From positions 4,402,001 through 4,466,000 of the forward strand of contig NZ_CP107869.1 in the NCBI RefSeq assembly GCF_036013645.1: a DNA stretch of 64,000 nucleotides, written 5' to 3'. The stretch's first letter is position 1. Every line of letters begins with the position of its first letter. The notes under the pieces were generated by a model. The model saw only the letters and a list, made by a program, of their open reading frames with translations, was not told the origin of the DNA and did no database searches. Source of the stretch: Streptomyces sp. NBC_00490. Lineage in GTDB: Bacteria; Actinomycetota; Actinomycetes; Streptomycetales; Streptomycetaceae. The translations under genes were made by a program, and so were the position numbers. Positions 17,904 to 26,604 of the stretch are shown here, in pieces.

Positions 17904-18560
17904 CTACCAGACCCCTCCGTAGGTCACCGTCCGCCCCGGACCCACCTCACGGGCGAGCCGCTCGGTCAACTCCCGGCCCACGTCCCACAGTCGGTCGTGG
18001 GCCGCGGTGAGCGCGGCGTCGTCCCGGTCCGTCAGCCAGGTGTCCATGGCGGCGGTGACGTCCCGCGCCCACCGGTTCAGGTCGTCCACCAGACCGTCGG
18101 AGAGATCGAGGGCGGCGGCGGGGTCGTCGGGGGCGAAGTCGCCGAAGCCCTCGGCGTGCAGCGGGTGCCACTTGTACTCGCACTCGACGACAAGGTGCAG
18201 CGGGTGGGGAGGGGTGCCGTGCGCGTCGAGGGACCAGTACAGCTGCCCGCACCCCCAGCACACGGTCTTGTCGGTGCGGTGCCGCTCGTCCCGGTACCGC
18301 ACCACCCATGCGGGACCGAGCTGCTTCGCCAGCGCCCGGGCCACCTCCAACCCCTGCTTGACGTGCTTGCGCAGAGCCGGCCGGGCGGTGAAGCCGCCGG
18401 GCGGACGGGCCTGGATCCACGCGCGCAGCCGGTCGGTGAGGTCGGCGGGCAGCTCGGTGGCGAGGCCGGTGGACAGGTCGTCCCACGGCGGATCCGCGTC
18501 GGCGCGCAGCAGCAGCTGCCGGGGTTCGGTCTCGTCGGTCAAGGCACGTCCGTGGGTCAT
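17904..18560 (-). CDS. Conserved hypothetical protein
   Basis: 218 residues, soluble, with no signal peptide or membrane segment. I do not recognise a domain. Visible features are a CWGC pair (C101, C104) in a sentence-like conserved block (DKTVCWGCGQLYW), several Trp, and an acidic second half with ACAT-like helices (LDLSDGLVDDLNRWARDVTA). The CxxC without a second pair makes a zinc site uncertain. Codon use is like its neighbours. It lies between the esterase and the tmRNA gene and does not obviously belong to either. Confidence 0.6.
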   Translation of the reverse strand: MTHGRALTDETEPRQLLLRADADPPWDDLSTGLATELPADLTDRLRAWIQARPPGGFTARPALRKHVKQGLEVARALAKQLGPAWVVRYRDERHRTDKTVCWGCGQLYWSLDAHGTPPHPLHLVVECEYKWHPLHAEGFGDFAPDDPAAALDLSDGLVDDLNRWARDVTAAMDTWLTDRDDAALTAAHDRLWDVGRELTERLAREVGPGRTVTYGGVW

Positions 18561-18618
18561 GGCGGCATGGCAAAGGCCCCGCCGCTCGAAAGCTACGGGG
18601 CCTCGCCCACATGGGAAA

Positions 18619-19005
18619 TGGTGGAGATGGCGGGAATCGAACCCGCGTCCAACGGTGCAGAATCAGGGCTTCTCCGTGTGCAGTTCGCTGTGATTTTCTC
18701 GGCCCCGGCGATCACGCGAACAAGTCGCCGACGGGCCCAGTCACTGTTTGATTTCCCATCGAACCCCGTGACCGGGCTCGATGGTTTAGTTCCCTAGATT
18801 ATGCCAGGATCCGGGTCGGGAACACTCCCGGGCTGACACCCGTTAGGGCCTCCGCTCACTGCTTATTAGGCAGCGAGGGCGAAGGCGCGGGAATCGCTCT
18901 TGTTAGTGGCGATTATTGGTTGCGACATATGGTTTACGAGATCATTGCCGCTTCCTCGACACGCTTCCCCTGCTTCGACATCCGCTGTCGAAACCGATCA
19001 TCCCC
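18619..19005 (-). ncRNA. ssrA: tmRNA (transfer-messenger RNA)
   Basis: About 387 nt. The 5' end GGGGATGATCGGTTTCGACA (from 19005) is the universal tmRNA start, and the 3' end carries the T-arm GGGTTCGATTCCCGCC and the acceptor strand CATCTCCACCA, so CCA is genome-encoded (18619-18621). The acceptor stem pairs GGGGATG with CATCTCC with one G-U. The reading frame from GCC at 18910 to TAA at 18866-18868 encodes ATNKSDSRAFALAA, followed by a second TAA. The ALAA tail is the expected protease-recognition end. tmRNA rescues stalled ribosomes and tags the unfinished protein; its partner SmpB is the next gene upstream. Pseudoknot boundaries were not folded by computation. Confidence 0.97.
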
Positions 19006-19021
19006 ATGTTGTTTTTTCAAT

Positions 19022-19058
19022 CCCCTCCGAAGAGGGGCGCGCACCTTCGCTGAGGTGC
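19022..19058. other. Two small hairpins between smpB and ssrA
   Basis: CCCCTC-CGAA-GAGGGG (19022-19037) and GCACCT-TCGCTG-AGGTGC (19041-19058) lie between the smpB stop and the 5' end of ssrA. On the minus strand they would fall in the 5' leader of a tmRNA precursor or terminate smpB transcripts. A run of six T lies on the plus-strand side only, so neither is a classic terminator for smpB. Confidence 0.4.
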
Positions 19059-19103
19059 TGTACCCATCGTACGTGACCAACGCACCGGGGTGCCAGCCTA
19101 TTC

Positions 19104-19658
19104 CTACTGGCCCCGCTGCCTGCGCTTCGCCGCCGCGATCGCCCGGTCCGACTCCCGCCGGTCCTGCTGCTCACGCAGGGTCTGCCGCTTGTCGTACTCC
19201 TTCTTTCCTCGCGCGAGGGCGATCTCGGCCTTGGCCCGGCCGTCCTTGAAGTACAGGGCGAGGGGCACGATCGTGTGACCCGTCTCCTGGGCCTTCGACT
19301 CCAGCTTGTCGATCTCCTCGCGGTGCAGGAGCAACTTGCGCTTGCGGCGCACGGAGTGGTTGGTCCAGGTGCCCTGGTGATACTCGGGGATGTGGGCGTT
19401 GTGCAGCCACGCCTCCCCCTGGTCGATCTGGACGAAGCCGTCGGTCAGCGAGGTCCGTCCTTCGCGCAGCGACTTGACCTCGGTACCGCTCAGCACGATG
19501 CCGGCCTCGTAGGTGTCGATGATCGCGTAGTCGTGCCGGGCCTTCTTGTTCTGGGCGACGATCTTGCGCTTGCCGCCCTTCTCGCCGTCCCGGCCCGTGG
19601 CGGCCGTCCCGCCCTGCTTGGGCTGGGACTCCTTCGGTACGTACATTCCCTTGCTCAT
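19104..19658 (-). CDS. smpB: SsrA-binding protein SmpB
   Basis: 184 residues. SmpB binds tmRNA and brings it to stalled ribosomes. The family core is clear: [52 protein letters not shown], and the basic C-terminal tail [19 protein letters not shown] that threads the mRNA channel. The N-terminal extension (about 35 residues) is longer than in E. coli and rich in Gly, Lys and Gln. ATG at 19658 gives MSKGMYV; an ATG four codons upstream (19670) is equally open and neither has a strong ribosome-binding site. It sits 98 bp before ssrA on the same strand. Confidence 0.96.
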   Translation of the reverse strand: MSKGMYVPKESQPKQGGTAATGRDGEKGGKRKIVAQNKKARHDYAIIDTYEAGIVLSGTEVKSLREGRTSLTDGFVQIDQGEAWLHNAHIPEYHQGTWTNHSVRRKRKLLLHREEIDKLESKAQETGHTIVPLALYFKDGRAKAEIALARGKKEYDKRQTLREQQDRRESDRAIAAAKRRQRGQ

Positions 19659-19704
19659 AGTGCCGCCCATTTTCGCACTACGGAGGGGGTGGACGGGAAG
19701 TCGT

Positions 19705-20874
19705 TTACGACGGGGGGCCCAGACCGCTCAGGACCGTCTCCGCGCGCTCGATCATCTGCTGGTCGGCGTCCAGGTCGGGGGTGATGCCCTTGCCGTCGAC
19801 ACCACGCCCGGACGGCGTCCGGTAGTGACCCACGGTCAGCTCGGCGACCGACCCGTCGGGGAGCCGGCTGGGCATCTGCACCGAGCCCTTCCCGAAGGTG
19901 CGGGACCCCACGACCACCGCGCGCCCCCGGTCCTGCAACGCGCCGGTGAGCAGCTCGGCCGCGCTCATCGTGCCGCCGTCGACGAGCGCGACCAGGGGTC
20001 TGGTGGTGTCGCCGCCGAGGTCGGCGTGCAGGGCCTGCTGGGCGCCGTCGACGTCGTAGGTGGCGACGAGGCCGCCGTCGAGGAAGGCGGAGGCGGCGGT
20101 GACGGCCTCGGTGACCAGGCCGCCGGAGTTGCCGCGCAGGTCGAGGATGACGCCGGAGGCGGCGGGGGCCTGTCGTACGGCGGTGCGGACGGCGTCGCCC
20201 GAGCCCTTGGTGAACGAGTCGATCTTGATGACGGTGATCCCGCCCGCGAGCTGCCGGACGGTGACCGAGTCCGTGGACAGCCGGGCCCGCCGCACCGTCT
20301 CGTCCCACGCGCGCGTGCCCCGCTCCAGCCCGAGCGTGACCGCCGTACCGGCCGGCGCGTCGGTGGCGTCACCGCGCAGTAAGGAGACCACCTCGGTGAC
20401 GGGACGCCCGTCGACCTTCCGCCCGTCGACACTGCGCAGTCGGTCCCCGGCCCGGACCCCGGCGACGGCCGCGGGCGACCCGGCCCGCACCTTGGTCACC
20501 TCGATCCGCCCGCCCCGCTCCCGCCGTGCCCACAGCCCGACGCCGGTGTACCGCCCGTCGAGGGCCTCTTCGAACTCCTCGTACTCCCCCGGCGAGTAGA
20601 CGGCGCCCCACCGGTCCCCACTACGGCTGACGGCCCGCTCGGCCGCCTCCACGGGCGACTTCCCGGCGGCCATGGCCTCGGCGGCGGCGTCGGCGACGTT
20701 CTCCTGCCGCCCGGCCGGCACGGCCGAACCCGCCCTGTCCTGCGTGCTTTTCCGGTCGGCTTCGGGCAACGACCCGGTCGCGGCCCCCGCCACCAGCACA
20801 CTCGCGAACACCAACGTCAGGGCCGCCCCGCGGCCGATGCGACGGGGCTGACAGAACAGGTCTCGGCCTGACAT
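19705..20874 (-). CDS. S41 carboxy-terminal processing peptidase
   Basis: 389 residues. An N-terminal membrane anchor or signal (about 16-34) is followed by a helical region, a PDZ domain (about 108-190; [22 protein letters not shown]) and the S41 tail-specific protease core. The catalytic Ser is S304 in GTMSAAELL and the Lys is K329 in TFGKGSVQ; the substrate-strand [12 protein letters not shown] is present. It should cleave C-terminal tails of secreted or membrane proteins outside the cell. It lies 46 bp before smpB and after ftsX, an order I recall from other Streptomyces. A hairpin at 20899-20930 separates it from ftsX. Confidence 0.93.
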   Translation of the reverse strand: MSGRDLFCQPRRIGRGAALTLVFASVLVAGAATGSLPEADRKSTQDRAGSAVPAGRQENVADAAAEAMAAGKSPVEAAERAVSRSGDRWGAVYSPGEYEEFEEALDGRYTGVGLWARRERGGRIEVTKVRAGSPAAVAGVRAGDRLRSVDGRKVDGRPVTEVVSLLRGDATDAPAGTAVTLGLERGTRAWDETVRRARLSTDSVTVRQLAGGITVIKIDSFTKGSGDAVRTAVRQAPAASGVILDLRGNSGGLVTEAVTAASAFLDGGLVATYDVDGAQQALHADLGGDTTRPLVALVDGGTMSAAELLTGALQDRGRAVVVGSRTFGKGSVQMPSRLPDGSVAELTVGHYRTPSGRGVDGKGITPDLDADQQMIERAETVLSGLGPPS

Positions 20875-20898
20875 GCGGGTGAGTCTAGGACAACGCGA

Positions 20899-20930
20899 AG
20901 GGCCGCACGGGCGGTTGCCCGTACGGCCCT
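20899..20930 (-). terminator. Hairpin between ftsX and the S41 protease
   Basis: AGGGCCGCACGGGC (20899-20912) pairs with GCCCGTACGGCCCT (20917-20930) with one mismatch and a 4-base loop, followed on the minus strand by weakly T-rich sequence. It should end ftsEX transcripts. Confidence 0.7.
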
Positions 20931-20941
20931 CTTGGCATGTG

Positions 20942-21859
20942 TCACACCTTGAGGTACTTGCGCAGCGCGAAGAACGCCGCCAAGGCCGGCATCAGCAGGC
21001 TGGTCGCCAGGATGAGCGGGAGTTTCGTCAGTACGGCGTCCCAGCCGATGAAGTTGATCAGGTTGAGCTTCTCGGACAGGGCCAGGCCGTGGTCGATGAT
21101 GAAGTAGCGGGCGACCACCAGGAATCCGCAGGCGACCGTGCCTCCGATGAGCCCGGCGACCGCGGCCTCCATGATGAACGGGGCCTGGATGTAGAAGCCC
21201 GAGGCGCCGACCAGGCGCATGATGCCGGTCTCGCGCCGTCGGCTGAACGCGGAGACGCGCACCGTGTTGACGATCAGCATCAGGGCGACGACCAGCATGA
21301 GCGCCATCACCGCTCGCGCGGCCCAGTTCATGCCGTTGAGAAGGCCGAAGAGGTTGTCCAGGATGCCCTTCTGGTCCTGCACGGACTGCACGCCGTCCCG
21401 GCCGTCGAAGGCGGTCGCGACGACCTGGTACTTCTCCGGGTCCTTCAGCTTGATGCGGTACGACTCCTGCATCTGGTCCGGCGTGAGGGAGGCCGCCAGC
21501 GGGGAGTCGCCGAACTGCTCCTTGTAGTGCTTGTACGCCGCGTCCTGGGACTCGTAGGTGACCTTCTCGACGACCGACATCTTGTCCAGGTCGCCGAGGA
21601 TCTCCTTCTTCTGGTCGTCGGTCACCGCGCCCTTGGCGCAGTTGGGGTCGGACTCGGCGTCGCTCTTGTTGCAGAGGAAGACCGAGACGTTGACCTTGTC
21701 GTACCAGTAGCCCTTCATGGTGTTGACCTGGTCGCTCATGAGGAGCGACCCGCCGAACAGGGCGAGGGACAGGGCGACGGAGACGACGACGGCGAAGGTC
21801 ATCGTCAGATTGCGACGGAGACCGACACCGATCTCGGACAGTACGAACTGGGCGCGCAT
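20942..21859 (-). CDS. ftsX: Cell division protein FtsX
   Basis: 305 residues. Permease-like partner of FtsE that transmits ATP hydrolysis to peptidoglycan hydrolases outside the membrane. One N-terminal helix (about 20-42) is followed by an extracytoplasmic domain (about 45-185) containing a Cys pair (CNKSDAESDPNC), then three C-terminal helices (about 185-300). The ABC2-FtsX signature SAFSRRRETGIMRLVGAS is present in the loop after the second helix. The start is 34 bp after ftsE. The length matches actinobacterial FtsX. Confidence 0.96.
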   Translation of the reverse strand: MRAQFVLSEIGVGLRRNLTMTFAVVVSVALSLALFGGSLLMSDQVNTMKGYWYDKVNVSVFLCNKSDAESDPNCAKGAVTDDQKKEILGDLDKMSVVEKVTYESQDAAYKHYKEQFGDSPLAASLTPDQMQESYRIKLKDPEKYQVVATAFDGRDGVQSVQDQKGILDNLFGLLNGMNWAARAVMALMLVVALMLIVNTVRVSAFSRRRETGIMRLVGASGFYIQAPFIMEAAVAGLIGGTVACGFLVVARYFIIDHGLALSEKLNLINFIGWDAVLTKLPLILATSLLMPALAAFFALRKYLKV

Positions 21860-21893
21860 GGCGTCTGGTTGGGCCTTTCCGTGGACTGTGCGG

Positions 21894-22583
21894 TCAGTGC
21901 TGGTAGCCGTAGACGCCGCGCGCCTGGTCGCGGACGAGGCGGCCCTGCTCCAGCTCGATGACGCGCTTGCGCATCTGGTCCACGATGTTCTGGTCGTGCG
22001 TAGCCATCAGCACGGTGGTGCCGGTCCGGTTGATCCGGTCGAGGAGCTTCATGATGCCGACGGAGGTCTGCGGGTCGAGGTTGCCGGTGGGCTCGTCGGC
22101 GATCAGCAGCTTGGGCCGGTTGACGAAGGCCCGCGCGATGGCCACGCGCTGCTGCTCACCACCGGACAGCTCGCCCGGCATCCGGTCCTCCTTGCCGCCG
22201 AGCCCGACGAGGTCGAGCACCTGCGGCACGGACTTGCGGATCTCGCCGCGCGACTTGCCGATGACCTCCTGCGCGAAGGCCACGTTCTCCGCGACCGTCT
22301 TGTTCGGCAGGAGCCGGAAGTCCTGGAACACCGTCCCCAGCTGGCGGCGCATCTGCGGCACCTTCCAGTTGGAGAGGCGAGCGAGATCCTTGCCCAGGAC
22401 GTGCACCTGGCCGTGGCTGGTCCGCTCCTCGCGGAGCACCAGCCGCAGGAAGGTGGACTTTCCGGAGCCGGAGGACCCCACGAGGAAGACGAACTCGCCC
22501 TTCTCCACTTCCAGGGACACATCCCTGAGTGCGGGGCGGGTCTGCTTGGGGTAGACCTTGGAGACGTTGTCGAATCGGATCAC
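21894..22583 (-). CDS. ftsE: Cell division ATP-binding protein FtsE
   Basis: 229 residues, ABC ATPase. Walker [10 protein letters not shown] (36-44), signature [14 protein letters not shown], Walker [10 protein letters not shown] and the H-loop ATHD are all intact. The sequence [24 protein letters not shown] after Walker A is typical of FtsE. It pairs with FtsX just downstream. No other gene lies close upstream, so the promoter should be in the 231-bp gap before the plus-strand small gene. Confidence 0.97.
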   Translation of the reverse strand: MIRFDNVSKVYPKQTRPALRDVSLEVEKGEFVFLVGSSGSGKSTFLRLVLREERTSHGQVHVLGKDLARLSNWKVPQMRRQLGTVFQDFRLLPNKTVAENVAFAQEVIGKSRGEIRKSVPQVLDLVGLGGKEDRMPGELSGGEQQRVAIARAFVNRPKLLIADEPTGNLDPQTSVGIMKLLDRINRTGTTVLMATHDQNIVDQMRKRVIELEQGRLVRDQARGVYGYQH

Positions 22584-22814
22584 GGATGCACCACGGTTAG
22601 CCGGGGGTAGATGAGCGTGACCTTACGCGACCGGGGTGTGCGGGCGCAGGCGCCGGTTGCGGTTGCGTGCCGGATGTGCCTTTTGTGTACCTGCTCAGGG
22701 GGTCACTCCGAGAGCGCTCGAGCCGTTTCCGGAGGAACCTGGCACAGTGGAGGGGGAACGTTCCGGACCCCGAGAGCGTTCTGTAGGAGGAACCGGCACT
22801 AGGAGGGCGAGCGC

Positions 22815-23006
22815 ATGACGTACGACCGGCTGGTGTGCGCGAACTGCGCCGCGCCCGTGAATGAGGGCCGCTGCCCCGTCTGCCGCGCGAACCGTGAGCG
22901 GCTCACCCAGGACAATCTGTTCGGCCAGCTCAACCCCATGACGCTGATCGCTCTGCTCGCGGTGCTGATCGCGGCCTTGGCCCTGCTGGCCCACCAGACC
23001 GCGTAG
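22815..23006 (+). CDS. Small zinc-ribbon membrane protein
   Basis: 63 residues. A treble-clef or zinc-ribbon pattern with CxxC pairs (C8/C11 and C20/C23) is followed by one C-terminal membrane helix (about 42-60), so the ribbon faces one side of the membrane. Ribosome-binding site AGGAGGG at 22801-22807 gives clear support. It stands alone between the divergent ftsE and the convergent LAETG gene. Function unknown; conserved in Streptomyces next to ftsE as I recall. Confidence 0.8.
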   Translation: MTYDRLVCANCAAPVNEGRCPVCRANRERLTQDNLFGQLNPMTLIALLAVLIAALALLAHQTA

Positions 23007-23025
23007 GCGCCCGTAGGGAACGCCG

Positions 23026-23061
23026 GAGGGGCCCGGAGCGATCACTCGCTCCGGGCCCCTC
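23026..23061. terminator. Bidirectional terminator hairpin
   Basis: GAGGGGCCCGGAGCG (23026-23040) pairs perfectly over 15 bp with CGCTCCGGGCCCCTC (23047-23061) around ATCACT. It lies between two converging genes and serves both. Confidence 0.9.
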
Positions 23062-23102
23062 GTCGTACGCCGTGCACACCTGTCGTGTGCGCGAGGTCAC
23101 CG

Positions 23103-23714
23103 TCAGGCTGCGGCACCGCCGCGGCCGCCCGCGAGACGCGGCAGGATGCGGAAGCCGATACCGCCGGCGATCATCGTCGCGGCTCCGATGACCAGGTACG
23201 TGGTCTTGTCGCCCGCGCCGGTCTCGGCGAGCTCGGCGCCGCCGCCCTGGGCCGAGGTGTCGGTGGAGGTGTCCGAGCCGGTGTCGGTCAGGGCCGAGGA
23301 GCCCTGCTGCTGGGCGGAGGTGTCGGAGCCGCCGTCGGGGTCGGCGTTGTTGCCGCCCCCGTTGCCGTTGCCGCCACCGTTGTTGCCGTCGTCGTCGGTC
23401 GGGTCCGCGGTGGGCTCGTCCGTCGGGTCCTCGGTGGGCTCCTCCGTGGGCTCGGTGGGCTCGTCGGTGGGCTCCTCGGTGATCGGCGGCTCGTCCGTCG
23501 GGAGGTCCGTCGGGAGATCCGTCGGGAGGTCGGTGGGGACCGGGTCCGTCGGCGTCGGGTCCGGGGTCGGCGATTCCTCGCCGCACAGGATGCCGAGCAG
23601 GCAGTCGTCCGTCTCGGCCGCGGAGGCGGCACCCGCGGCGGTCAGGGAGGCGCCGGCCGCGATCACGGCGCCGGCGGCTATGCGCGCGATCCGGATGCGC
23701 GTCTTCTTGGTCAT
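23103..23714 (-). CDS. LAETG cell-wall surface protein with Pro-Thr-Asp/Glu repeats
   Basis: 203 residues. A signal peptide (about 1-32) precedes a mature protein with one Cys pair (CLLGILC) and a stalk of PTD, PTDL and PTEE repeats (about 48-110), then a Gly/Asn-rich segment. The C-terminus has the sortase signal LAETG (162-166), a hydrophobic helix and a basic tail. LAxTG is the motif of class E sortases found in Streptomyces, so the protein is probably anchored to peptidoglycan. No enzymatic domain is present; it looks like a short wall-exposed stalk. It is convergent with the zinc-ribbon gene. Confidence 0.88.
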   Translation of the reverse strand: MTKKTRIRIARIAAGAVIAAGASLTAAGAASAAETDDCLLGILCGEESPTPDPTPTDPVPTDLPTDLPTDLPTDEPPITEEPTDEPTEPTEEPTEDPTDEPTADPTDDDGNNGGGNGNGGGNNADPDGGSDTSAQQQGSSALTDTGSDTSTDTSAQGGGAELAETGAGDKTTYLVIGAATMIAGGIGFRILPRLAGGRGGAAA

Positions 23715-23958
23715 ATGGTTGCTACCCCCAGTAGCTCATCGTCAGTGAGGCGGCGCTCGGGGGCCGTGATCGACGGGGGCGCCTGCGTGCGAGTCCCCCG
23801 GTTCACATGCGCCCCAGAGATACGCATGCCGCGCTTCACCCTTCCCATTTTTCAAAGCAACGTCAAGGCCGTTGCGTACGCGATGTCCGGGTAAGGGTTC
23901 TTTGCGGGGAGACGGAGCCTGTGAGTGTGATGTAAAACCCAGACATCCGGGCACAGAA

Positions 23959-23993
23959 AAGGCAACTACCGCCGCGGGGGCAGTAGTTGCCTT
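23959..23993 (-). terminator. prfB terminator
   Basis: AAGGCAACTAC (23959-23969) pairs with GTAGTTGCCTT (23983-23993) 11 bases beyond the prfB stop; on the minus strand the stem is followed by TTCTGTG. The loop is GC-rich and may extend the stem. Between this and the LAETG gene (23715-23958) I see only its leader. Confidence 0.8.
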
Positions 23994-24003
23994 GTCGACA
24001 AAC

Positions 24004-25107
24004 TTACTTCTCCTGCTGCTTGCGCCAGCGAATTCCCGCTTCGAGGAAACCGTCGATCTCACCGTCGAGCACGGCCTGCGGGTTTCCAACCTCGAATTCG
24101 GTGCGCAGGTCCTTGACCATCTGGTACGGGTGCAGGACGTACGAACGCATCTGGTTGCCCCAGGAGCTGCCGCCGTCCTTGAGGGCGTCCATCTTCGCCC
24201 GCTCCTCCTGGCGCTGCCGCTCGAGCAGCTTGGCCTGGAGGACGTTCATGGCCGTGGCCTTGTTCTGGATCTGCGAGCGCTCGTTCTGGCAGGAGACCAC
24301 GATGCCGGTGGGGAGGTGGGTGAGCCGGACCGCGGAGTCCGTCGTGTTCACGCCCTGGCCGCCGGGGCCCGAGGAACGGTAGACGTCGACGCGCAGTTCC
24401 GACTCGTCGATCTCGACGTGGTCGGTCTGCTCCACGACGGGCAGGATCTCCACACCCGCGAAGGAGGTCTGACGGCGCCCCTGGTTGTCGAAGGGCGAGA
24501 TCCGGACGAGCCGGTGGGTGCCCTGCTCGACGGAGAGCGTGCCGTAGGCGTACGGCACCTGTACGGCGAAGGTGGTCGACTTGATGCCGGCCTCTTCGGC
24601 GTACGACGTCTCGTAGATCTCGGTCTTGTAGCCGTGGCGCTCGGCCCAGCGCAGATACATGCGCTGGAGCTGCTCGGCGAAGTCGGCGGCGTCGACGCCA
24701 CCGGCCTCGGCGCGGATGTTGACGAGCGCCTCGCGGGCGTCGTACTCACCGCTCAGCAGCGTCCGGACCTCCATCTCGTCCAGCGCCTTCTTGACGGAGA
24801 CGAGCTCGGACTCGGCCTCCGCGAGCGTGTCCGGGTCGTCCTCCTCCTCGGCCATCTCGAAGAGCACGGAGAGATCGTCGATCCGCCCGCGCAGCGCCTC
24901 GGCCTTCCTGACCTCGGCCTGCAGGTGGCTCAGCTTGCTGGTGATCTTCTGCGCCTCGTCCGGGTTGTCCCACAGGGACGGCGCGGCCGCCTGCTCCTCG
25001 AGCACGGCGATGTCTGCCCTCAGCTTGTCGAGGTCCAGAACGGCCTCGATCGACTCCATGGTCGAGGAGAGGGACTTGAGCTCTTCGGATACATCGACGA
25101 CTGCCAC
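24004..25107 (-). CDS. prfB: Peptide chain release factor 2
   Basis: 367 residues. RF2 reads UGA and UAA. The specificity motif SPF (204-206; RISPFDNQG) and the peptidyl-hydrolase GGQ (249-251; [10 protein letters not shown]) are intact. The frame is continuous from ATG at 25107, with no in-frame UGA near codon 25, so the autoregulatory +1 frameshift known from E. coli prfB is absent; the corresponding sequence reads [10 protein letters not shown]. The gene stands 84 bp downstream of the PkaB-type kinase. Confidence 0.97.
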   Translation of the reverse strand: MAVVDVSEELKSLSSTMESIEAVLDLDKLRADIAVLEEQAAAPSLWDNPDEAQKITSKLSHLQAEVRKAEALRGRIDDLSVLFEMAEEEDDPDTLAEAESELVSVKKALDEMEVRTLLSGEYDAREALVNIRAEAGGVDAADFAEQLQRMYLRWAERHGYKTEIYETSYAEEAGIKSTTFAVQVPYAYGTLSVEQGTHRLVRISPFDNQGRRQTSFAGVEILPVVEQTDHVEIDESELRVDVYRSSGPGGQGVNTTDSAVRLTHLPTGIVVSCQNERSQIQNKATAMNVLQAKLLERQRQEERAKMDALKDGGSSWGNQMRSYVLHPYQMVKDLRTEFEVGNPQAVLDGEIDGFLEAGIRWRKQQEK

Positions 25108-25190
25108 GCCTCCAGCCTAACGGCTGTGGCAACCGACCAGCGCCGAGCGGTATCGGGGCGGGAAATCCGGCGCGCACCCCCGCCCCCCCG

Positions 25191-26429
25191 TCACGGAGAC
25201 GCCGGTGCCGAGTTCTTCGTGTCCTGGGGAGTTCCCGTGTCGTCCCCCGAGGTCGCCGCCCAGGTACCCACCCCGGCCGCCGCCACGAGCACCACCGCGG
25301 CGACGCTCACCACGACCCGGCGCCGACGGGTCGCGGCCCGGTTGCGCGCGGAGCCAGGACGCGGCGCCCCGGCCGCCCGCGGCACCCGTGCCGTCCCCCG
25401 CGCGCCTCCCGCCAGTTCGTCCGGCGCCGGCACCCGCATCGACGTATGTGTGTCCCGGTTGGAGTCGGCCGGCTTCGCCCCCGGCACCAACGGCACCGCA
25501 CCGCGCCGTACCGGCGCCGAGGACGCGGGCTGCTCCGACGGCGCCTCGAAGGGCTCCTCCTCGTCGTCCTCCGCGTCCGGCTCGTCCACGTCCAGCGGCG
25601 GCATCCCGACCAGCAACGGCAGCAGCTCCCGCAGCCGCGCCCCCAGTTCGGAGGCGCGCAGCCGGGAGGCGGGCGCCTTGGCGAGGCACTGCACGAGCAG
25701 CTGCCACAGCTCGTCGGGGATGCCGGGGAGCGGCGCCACGGTCTCGGTCACATGGCGGCGCAGCACCGCGCCCGGGTGTCCGCCGCCGAAGGGCGTGAAG
25801 CCCGCGAGCAGCTCGTAGAGCACGGTCGCCAGCGCGTAGATGTCCACGGCCGCGCGGGGCGGCAGTCCCTCCACGATCTCCGGCGCCAGATAGTCCGGGG
25901 TGCCGATGATCTTCGTGGCGCGGGTGCGGCGCGGGGTGTCGATGAGCTTGGCGACCCCGAAGTCCGTCAGCAGGGCGCGGTGCGAGCCGCCGGGTCCCAG
26001 GGGGCCCTGCATGTCGAGGAGTACGTTCTCCGGCTTGACGTCCCGGTGTACGACGCCCGCCGCGTGGGCCGCCGCCAGCCCGTCCGCGATGTCCGCGACG
26101 ATCGCCACCGCCGCCTCGGGTGCCAGCCGCTTCTCCCGGTCGAGCCGGGTGCGCAGGTCGGTGCCGCGGACGAGGTCCATGACGAGTGCGAGGTCGTTGC
26201 CGTCCACCACGAGGTCGCGGACCGAGACGACGTTGGGGTGCTCCAGCCCGAGCAGGGCCGTGCGCTCCTGCACGAACCGCCCGACGAGCTCCTGGTCGGA
26301 CGCGAGGTCCTCACGCAGCAGCTTGACGGCGACGGGCCCCTCGGGCCCCTCGCCCAGCCACACCGTGCCGGCACTGCCCCGCCCCAGGATCTGGTTGGCG
26401 GTGTACCGGCTGCCGATCTTCCGTGCCAA
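25191..26429 (-). CDS. pkaB: Membrane Ser/Thr protein kinase (PkaB-like)
   Basis: 412 residues. Kinase domain (about 8-265) with GRGSAGTV (P-loop), K36, HRDVKPEN (D130) and DFG (156-158), all intact. An acidic linker and a basic Arg/Pro-rich region lead to one membrane helix (about 372-393) and a short outside tail of about 20 residues with no sensor domain. TTG at 26429 is chosen because TAGGAG lies five bases upstream and the protein then starts MARKIGSRY, matching recalled PkaB; the longer ATG frame adds about 40 residues without kinase character. It follows pkaA by 176 bp. Confidence 0.9.
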   Translation of the reverse strand: MARKIGSRYTANQILGRGSAGTVWLGEGPEGPVAVKLLREDLASDQELVGRFVQERTALLGLEHPNVVSVRDLVVDGNDLALVMDLVRGTDLRTRLDREKRLAPEAAVAIVADIADGLAAAHAAGVVHRDVKPENVLLDMQGPLGPGGSHRALLTDFGVAKLIDTPRRTRATKIIGTPDYLAPEIVEGLPPRAAVDIYALATVLYELLAGFTPFGGGHPGAVLRRHVTETVAPLPGIPDELWQLLVQCLAKAPASRLRASELGARLRELLPLLVGMPPLDVDEPDAEDDEEEPFEAPSEQPASSAPVRRGAVPLVPGAKPADSNRDTHTSMRVPAPDELAGGARGTARVPRAAGAPRPGSARNRAATRRRRVVVSVAAVVLVAAAGVGTWAATSGDDTGTPQDTKNSAPASP

Positions 26430-26604
26430 GGCTGCTCCTACAGACGCGTGTTGGCGACGCTGCGCCGTCCTGAGGGATAACCCCCAGACCCCCAGCCGAC
26501 AAAAATACGCGTCCGAAGAGCCGACCTTCACCATGGAGGCCGAAATCACCCGCCAGGTGTCGACAAATCTCCAGAGTCGTCGCCGATCCGGCGGGCGGTG
26601 GGGG

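Noticed and set aside
23401..23540. PTD/PTE repeats as a possible CRISPR or DNA repeat array
   Set aside because: The repeats are short, degenerate and in frame in a secreted stalk protein; there is no spacer pattern.
25028..25107. Missing programmed frameshift in prfB
   Set aside because: Streptomyces prfB genes are known to be unshifted; noted in the feature but not novel.
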